Assembly (NCBI RefSeq): GCF_002814095.1
Contig: NZ_CP021913.1
Coordinates: forward strand, 1,302,001-1,366,000
DNA length: 64,000 nucleotides
From: Sagittula sp. P11
GTDB lineage: Bacteria > Pseudomonadota > Alphaproteobacteria > Rhodobacterales > Rhodobacteraceae
Direction: 5' to 3'
Shown: piece after piece, positions 59,409 through 64,000 of the stretch
Layout: the number at the start of each line of letters is the position of its first letter
Position numbering within the stretch: position 1 is the stretch's first letter
Position numbers and translations under genes: made by a program
The notes under the pieces: model-generated
The model's database searches: none
What the model was told of the DNA's origin: nothing
What the model saw: the letters and a program-made list of their open reading frames with translations, nothing else

Positions 59409-60380
59409 GTGTCCATCATCCGCCCCACCCGCCGCGAGATCCTGGCCATGGCCGCGAGCGCCCCGGCGCTGACCCTGCCCGCCCTGGGCCGTGCCCAGAC
59501 GCTGGGCGCGCCGGCGTCCGGCAATCCGCAGCATTTCAGCTTTACCCTGGGCGAGGCGAAACTGACCGTCGTCTCGGACGGGCGGCTGGAAGTGCCGGCC
59601 AACGGGCTGGGCGTGAACGCCGATCCCGAGGAGGTGAAGGCCTTCCTCGAAAGCTACTTCCTGTCGACGGAGACCAACTATTCCCACACCAACCACCTGG
59701 TGATCGAGATCGGCGATGCCGTGGTGCTGGTCGACGTGGGATCGGGCGACCGCTTCCTGCCCACCGCCGGAGAGCTGATGGGCAACCTGTCGGACGCGGG
59801 CATCGACGCGGAGGCGATCACCCATGTGGTCATCACCCACGCCCACCCCGACCACATCTGGGGCATCCGGGACGACTTCGACGAGGCGATCCTGCCCGGC
59901 GCCGCCTTTCACATCGGCACGGCGGAGCACGAGTTCTGGATGCAGGACGGGCTGGCCGCGCGCATGCCGCAGGACCTCCAGCAGTTCGCCGTGGGGGCGG
60001 TCAACTCGCTCGAGGTGGACGGCGCGGAGTGGACGCTGGTCAACCACGAGGACGAGATCGTGCCGGGCGTGCGCGTGATCGACACGCCGGGCCATACGCC
60101 GGGCCACATGTCGGTCGTGGTGGAATCGGGCGGCAAGCAGCTGATCGCACTCGGCGATGCGATGAACCACGCCTACATGAACTTCGCCCGGCCCGGCTGG
60201 TACAACAACTTCGACATGAACGGCGAACTGACGGTGGAGACCCGGCAGAACCTGCTGGACATGGCGGCCACCGACCGCATGGCGGTGCTGGGTTACCACT
60301 TCCCCTTCCCGGGCGTGGGCCATGTGATGAAGGAAGGCGACGCCTACCGTTTCGTGCCCGCGCTCTGGCAGTGGGGCTGA
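59409..60380 (+). CDS. Tat-exported metallo-beta-lactamase-fold hydrolase
   Basis: 323 residues from a GTG start with GGGAGG about 8 nt upstream. Twin-Arg signal TRREILAMAASAPALTLPAL. Metal motif HAHPDH (in VVITHAHPDHIWG), later His in GHTPGHMSVV and Asp in ALGDAMNH, with the terminal His in VLGYHFPFPG. A Zn-hydrolase of the glyoxalase-II/quorum-quenching-like superfamily; substrate unknown. It converges with map, with a family B half copy in between. Confidence 0.9.
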   Translation: MSIIRPTRREILAMAASAPALTLPALGRAQTLGAPASGNPQHFSFTLGEAKLTVVSDGRLEVPANGLGVNADPEEVKAFLESYFLSTETNYSHTNHLVIEIGDAVVLVDVGSGDRFLPTAGELMGNLSDAGIDAEAITHVVITHAHPDHIWGIRDDFDEAILPGAAFHIGTAEHEFWMQDGLAARMPQDLQQFAVGAVNSLEVDGAEWTLVNHEDEIVPGVRVIDTPGHTPGHMSVVVESGGKQLIALGDAMNHAYMNFARPGWYNNFDMNGELTVETRQNLLDMAATDRMAVLGYHFPFPGVGHVMKEGDAYRFVPALWQWG

Positions 60381-60424
60381 CCGCCTATGAGCCAGACCGA
60401 CAGGGGGTGCAGGGGCGCCCCCTG

Positions 60425-60456
60425 CCCTTCATCTTGGCAAAAATACCTCCGCCGGA
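60425..60456. repeat. Dispersed repeat family B, inverted half copy
   Basis: CCCTTCATCTTGGCAAAAATA followed by CCTCCGCCGGAGGCG is the inverted orientation of the family B arm with a diverged end. It lies between the convergent metallo-hydrolase and map genes, 44 nt after the former. Confidence 0.7.
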
Positions 60457-60507
60457 GGCGTCCGCGGGTCGCGCCCGCGCTGCCGCCCGGGGTCAGGGCG
60501 ACAGGCG

Positions 60508-61317
60508 TCAGTAGGTCGGGTGGAACCGGCCTGCGGGCGAGAGGGTGAAGATCTCCACCCCGTCCGAGGTGACGCCGACCGAATGTTCGAACTGCGCCGA
60601 CAGCGACTTGTCGCGGGTCACGGCGGTCCAGTCGTCGCCCAGCACCTTGGTTTCCGGACGGCCGAGGTTCACCATCGGTTCGATGGTGAAGAACATGCCC
60701 TCTTCCAGCCGCGGGCCGGTGCCCGGGCGGCCGTAGTGCAGGACGTTCGGCGGGGCGTGGAACACCCGGCCCAGCCCGTGACCGCAGAAGTCGCGGACCA
60801 CCGACATGCGGTGCCCTTCCACGAAGGTCTGGATGGCGTGGCCGATGTCGCCGAAGGTGTTGCCGGGCTTCACCGCCTCGATGCCCTGCATCAGCGCATC
60901 GTGGGTGACCTCGATCAGCCGCTCGGCCTTGCGGGGCAGCTTGCCCGCCACGTACATCCGCGAACTGTCGCCGAACCAGCCGTCGAGGATCACGGTCACG
61001 TCGATGTTCAGGATGTCGCCGTCCTTCAGCTTCTTGTCGCCGGGAATGCCGTGGCACACCACGTGGTTGACCGAGATGCAGGATGCATGCTGGTAGCCCT
61101 TGTAGCCGATGGTGGCAGAGGTGGTGCCCAGCTCGGTCACGCGGCGGGTGATGAAATCGTCGAGCTCGCCCGTGGTCACGCCGACGTCGACCTTGTCGGC
61201 GACCTCGTCGAGGATCTGTGCCGCGACCTTGCCTGCCGCATGCATGCCGGCAAAGTCCGCTGCGTCATGGATGCGGATGCCCTCTCGGGTGATGCGGCCT
61301 GCGGTATCCTGGTTCAA
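60508..61317 (-). CDS. map: Methionine aminopeptidase
   Basis: 269 residues. It removes the initiator Met once deformylated. Metal ligands visible: Asp in NIDVTVILDGWFGDSSRM (two Asp), His in FCGHGLGRVFH, Glu in TIEPMV and QFEHSVGV. Type 1a. The most plausible start is TTG at 61317 with GGAGA upstream; the first ATG (residue 25) would remove part of the conserved N-terminal helix. Confidence 0.93.
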   Translation of the reverse strand: MNQDTAGRITREGIRIHDAADFAGMHAAGKVAAQILDEVADKVDVGVTTGELDDFITRRVTELGTTSATIGYKGYQHASCISVNHVVCHGIPGDKKLKDGDILNIDVTVILDGWFGDSSRMYVAGKLPRKAERLIEVTHDALMQGIEAVKPGNTFGDIGHAIQTFVEGHRMSVVRDFCGHGLGRVFHAPPNVLHYGRPGTGPRLEEGMFFTIEPMVNLGRPETKVLGDDWTAVTRDKSLSAQFEHSVGVTSDGVEIFTLSPAGRFHPTY

Positions 61318-61447
61318 TGCGCGTCTCCGTTCGCTTTCTGCATGATTTAAGCGCTTTTGACCGAAGATGCCAGAGCGTCAGCTTGGCAATGCGGCCCGGT
61401 GCGGGCTACGATTTGCCCTGTTTTCCAGACCGAACGGATTTTCAGCC

Positions 61448-62089
61448 ATGCGACATTTCCTTCCGCTTATTGCCTGTCTTGCCCTTGCCGCGCCTGCCCC
61501 GGCCCTTGCCGACGACTGCCGCGACCGGATCGCGGCCATGTTCGACGGCGGCCCGCTCGACCCCTTTGCCCGCCCGCCGCACAGCTTTGTCGGCACGACC
61601 TACGACGCCGAAGGCACCGTCCGCTGGGTCTACGAGGCGCGTTACGAGACGGCGCTGAAGACGGTCGGGGGCATGCGGGGCGGGCAGCAGATCCTGCTCG
61701 ACGGCTCGGACAGCTGGATGGGAGAGACGCCGGATGGGCCGTGGACGAAGGCGCCGAACCTGATGCCTGCCGACCACGAGGGCTTCATCCGCGCGCAGAT
61801 GGCGCAGAACGTGAAGAACCTCGACCGCACGGATTGCCCCGGCATGGTGGATGTGGAGGGCATGACGCTGGAGAAGTTCGTCTATTTCACCAGGACAGAT
61901 CCGATGCCGGACGCCGCGGGTGCGTGGTTCGGCGCGCTCAACACCGTCTTCGTCGATCCCGGCACCGGGCGGGTGATGCGGTGGGAGACCTCCGAAAGCG
62001 TGGCGCATTACGCGTCCGAGCCGTCCGGCGACGTGCAGGTGAACGTCTATACCTACGATCCCGCGATCACCGTCACCCCGCCGATGTGA
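61448..62089 (+). CDS. Exported hypothetical protein
   Basis: 213 residues. Signal peptide 1-21 (cleavage after A-L-A). The mature domain shows strand-like stretches (WVYEARYETALKTVGGMRGGQQ in part; FVYFTRTDPMPDAAGAWFGALNTVFVDPGTGRVMRWETSES in pieces) and two Cys (DDCRDR; TDCPGM). No family recognised. ATG at 61448; divergent from map. Confidence 0.6.
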   Translation: MRHFLPLIACLALAAPAPALADDCRDRIAAMFDGGPLDPFARPPHSFVGTTYDAEGTVRWVYEARYETALKTVGGMRGGQQILLDGSDSWMGETPDGPWTKAPNLMPADHEGFIRAQMAQNVKNLDRTDCPGMVDVEGMTLEKFVYFTRTDPMPDAAGAWFGALNTVFVDPGTGRVMRWETSESVAHYASEPSGDVQVNVYTYDPAITVTPPM

Positions 62090-62160
62090 CGGCTTTATGA
62101 ACCTTTTCCTCCGGCGCGCGGCGGCGTAAGCCGCGCGTGAGTATTGGAAAGGACCTTCCC

Positions 62161-62820
62161 ATGTCGCACGTCACCCTTGTCCGCCACGGCCAGGCCAATT
62201 CCTCTGCGCGGGACGAACTGGGCTATGACCGCCTGAGCGAGCTTGGCTGGCAGCAGGCAGAGTGGCTGGGCGGCTGGTTCCGCTCCACCGGCGAGAAGTT
62301 CGCGCGGGTCTACACCGGCACGCTGCGCCGCCACGTCGAGACCGCCGAGGCCATTGCGCCCGACTGCCTCGAAGGACCGATCCGCGACCCCCGCCTGAAC
62401 GAACTGGCCTATTTCGACCTCGCCACGCTGGTCGAGGCGCAGCACGGGCTGAAGATGCCGGGAGACCGCGAAACCTTTGTCGCGCACATGCCGAAGATGT
62501 TCGGGCTGTGGCAGGAGGACCGGATCGAGGATGCGCCGGAAACCTTCGCCGCCTTCGAGGCCCGCGTTCGCGAAGCCCTGACGGAGATCGCCGAGGGCGA
62601 GGGCCGCGCGCTGGTGGTGACCTCGGGCGGGCTGATCGGCATGGCGATGCGGATCGTCATGCGGCTGGACCTGACGGCGCTGGCGCATGCCTGCCTCGCG
62701 ATCGAGAACACCTCGCTCCACCGCATCCAGCCGCTGCCCAGCGGGCTGGCGCTGACGCAGTTCAACGCGCTGCCGCATCTGGACACGCCCGAACGCCTGT
62801 TCGCGCGCAGCCACCTGTAA
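62161..62820 (+). CDS. Histidine phosphatase superfamily protein
   Basis: 219 residues. Begins VTLVRHGQANS with the RHG catalytic motif, then TGTLRRHVETAEAI and LNELAYFDL with conserved Arg/Glu, and SGGLIGMAMRIV containing a Gly-rich segment where most members have a second His (GGLIG). The second His position is therefore weak and may indicate altered activity. Substrate unknown. AAGGACC precedes the ATG at 62161; a GTG 24 nt earlier is less likely. Confidence 0.85.
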   Translation: MSHVTLVRHGQANSSARDELGYDRLSELGWQQAEWLGGWFRSTGEKFARVYTGTLRRHVETAEAIAPDCLEGPIRDPRLNELAYFDLATLVEAQHGLKMPGDRETFVAHMPKMFGLWQEDRIEDAPETFAAFEARVREALTEIAEGEGRALVVTSGGLIGMAMRIVMRLDLTALAHACLAIENTSLHRIQPLPSGLALTQFNALPHLDTPERLFARSHL

Positions 62821-62922
62821 GGCCGCCCCGGACCGTTCCAGCGCCGGAAGGGCGCTTTCCCCTTGAACCCCGGCGCGGGGGACGGTTCCCTGCGCGCAGC
62901 CACGAACACGGGAGACACGCGC

Positions 62923-63978
62923 TTGACCCACCTCTGGATCCGTTCCGAAAGCCGCCCCAACGAGGAGCGCGTCGGCCTGACGCCCGAGGGGGTGAAGGCC
63001 CTCCGCGCGAAGGGCATTGCCGTGACGGTGGAGGAAAGCCCCCACCGCGTGCTGCCGCTGGAGGAATTCACCGCCGCCGGGGCCGAGGTCGCGCCGGAAG
63101 GGGCCTGGCCAGACGCGCCGCCGGAGGCCATCGTCTTCGGCCTGAAGGAACTGCCGGAGGACGGCACGCCGCTGCGCCACAGGCACATCATGTTCGGCCA
63201 CGCCTTCAAGCGGCAGACCGGCTGGGACGGCTTCCTGCGCCGGTTCGGCGAGGGGGGCGGCGCGCTCTACGATCTCGAATACCTCGTCGACAAGGACAAC
63301 CGGCGCGTCGCGGCCTTCGGTTTCTGGGCGGGCTACGCCGGTGCCGCGGTCAGCGCCCTGGCCTGGGCGGCGCAGGCGCGCGGCGAGGTCTGCGGCCCGG
63401 TCAGCACATGGAAGGACGCCGAGGCGCTGCAGGACGAGGTGCGCGCGGCGCTGTCGGACGCCCCGCAGGCCAGCGCGCTGGTGATCGGCGCACTGGGGCG
63501 CGTGGGATCGGGGGCGCAGAAGCTGTGCGAACAGGTGGGCATCCCGGTGACCGGCTGGGACATGGCCGAGACCGCCCATGGCGGCCCCTTCCCCGAAGTG
63601 CTGGAGCACGAGCTGTTCTTCAACTGCATCCTCGCCATGCCGGGCGTGCCGGTCTTCGTGCCGGCGGACGCGGGCGGGCGGGTGCGCCGGCTGGGCGTGA
63701 TCGGCGACATCGCCTGCGACCCGACGAGCGACTACAACCCCGTGCCGGTCTACGACGCCGCCACGAGCTGGGAGGCGCCGGTGGTCCGGGTGCACGACGC
63801 ACCGCCGCTGGACGTGATGGCCATCGACAACCTGCCCTCTCTCCTGCCGCTGGAATCCTCGCTGGATTTCGCGGCGCAGCTTCTGCCGCACCTCCTGACA
63901 CTCGACCGGATCGAGGGAGGTGTCTGGGGCGCGGCACGCACTACATTCGATGAACATCTGAAGGAGGCCATGGCATGA
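62923..63978 (+). CDS. Saccharopine dehydrogenase (NAD, L-lysine-forming type)
   Basis: 351 residues from a TTG start with GGGAGA upstream; no ATG is well placed, since the next upstream ATG (62863) lacks a site. AlaDH/PNT-like N-terminal domain (WIRSESRPNEERVGLTPEGV) followed by a Rossmann domain (ALVIGALGRVGSGAQKLC) and VIGDIACDPTSDYNPVPVY. It interconverts saccharopine with lysine and 2-oxoglutarate. The stop overlaps the next gene (ATGA). Confidence 0.85.
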   Translation: MTHLWIRSESRPNEERVGLTPEGVKALRAKGIAVTVEESPHRVLPLEEFTAAGAEVAPEGAWPDAPPEAIVFGLKELPEDGTPLRHRHIMFGHAFKRQTGWDGFLRRFGEGGGALYDLEYLVDKDNRRVAAFGFWAGYAGAAVSALAWAAQARGEVCGPVSTWKDAEALQDEVRAALSDAPQASALVIGALGRVGSGAQKLCEQVGIPVTGWDMAETAHGGPFPEVLEHELFFNCILAMPGVPVFVPADAGGRVRRLGVIGDIACDPTSDYNPVPVYDAATSWEAPVVRVHDAPPLDVMAIDNLPSLLPLESSLDFAAQLLPHLLTLDRIEGGVWGAARTTFDEHLKEAMA

Positions 63979-64000
63979 CGGTACACTGGATCGGAACGGG
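63975..64000 (+). CDS. Start of next gene, probably saccharopine dehydrogenase partner (truncated)
   Basis: Only MTVHWIGTG is visible before the window ends. The VHWIGTG start is a nucleotide-binding beginning like that of saccharopine dehydrogenase-type reductases, and coupling to the previous gene (ATGA) fits a two-gene unit. The call is an inference from context. Confidence 0.5.

Noticed and set aside
1-64000. Search for prophage, transposase, restriction or CRISPR defence genes
   Set aside because: No integrase, capsid, transposase, methylase/restriction pair or Cas motif was recognised. The lysozyme-like gene is isolated and not part of a phage cluster.

Overview
The window is high-GC alphaproteobacterial chromosome, most likely from the Rhodobacteraceae/Roseobacter group. 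The basis is gene content (DUF1491, DUF3429, paired GlsB-type proteins, three deformylases, an NYN protein, DUF2062 beside rel), the conserved cluster rpoZ-rel-pdxJ-acpS-lepB-rnc-era-recO-pgsA-moaDE, and the dispersed intergenic repeats. No rRNA, tRNA, CRISPR array, insertion sequence, integrase or replication origin was recognised. This is taxonomic inference from protein families; no database search was run.

Layout. 1-9.8 kb: a truncated cupin gene, a small lipoprotein, an MltB-like lytic transglycosylase, a degenerate receiver domain, a Xi-class glutathione transferase, small membrane proteins, then a minus-strand run of three peptide deformylase genes followed by fmt, a MalY-type C-S lyase, and a UPF0126 membrane protein. 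10-16.2 kb: DUF3429-methyltransferase-rnhA operon, cytochrome c, ispH, a TPR/O-GlcNAc-transferase-like protein, a YqaA-type membrane protein and an NYN nuclease-like protein. 16.3-36.4 kb: the housekeeping cluster folK-rpoZ-rel-DUF2062-methyltransferase-pdxJ-deaminase-acpS / lepB-lepB2-rnc-EamA-era-DUF1491-recO-pgsA-moaD-moaE. It is interrupted between acpS and lepB by about 4 kb of opposite-strand genes: an SDR oxidoreductase and an 827-residue secreted trypsin-like protease fused to a beta-helix repeat domain. 36.5-45.7 kb: an RTX-type calcium-binding protein, a FadR-family regulator, bfd-bfr iron storage pair, glnK-amtB ammonium uptake, a class A penicillin-binding protein, and mlaA-mlaC. 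45.9-53.8 kb: type I secretion ATPase and membrane-fusion protein, RidA, a glycerophosphodiesterase, a FemAB-like acyltransferase, pterin dehydratase, and an NCS2 purine/uracil permease. 53.9-64 kb: a Tat-exported vanadium haloperoxidase, a peroxiredoxin divergent from an FAD-dependent ferredoxin-type reductase, rsmD, an orphan TRAP solute-binding protein, a Tat-exported metallo-beta-lactamase-fold protein, map, an exported hypothetical, a histidine phosphatase, and the start of a saccharopine dehydrogenase pair cut off by the window end.

How genes work together. Deformylases, Fmt and Map cover N-formyl-methionine processing. glnK-amtB has an NtrC-like palindrome upstream. bfd-bfr release and store iron. 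moaD-moaE form molybdopterin synthase. The haloperoxidase, peroxiredoxin and reductase form a possible peroxide-related neighbourhood. The type I secretion pair lacks an adjacent substrate and outer-membrane factor, and the RTX protein 8 kb away is a plausible client.

The least-explained material is (i) the protease/beta-helix fusion with a 46-residue double period, (ii) a deformylase paralogue that has lost its catalytic Cys and Glu, and (iii) three families of dispersed intergenic repeats, two of which sit mainly between convergent genes, so they may act as bidirectional 3' end signals.
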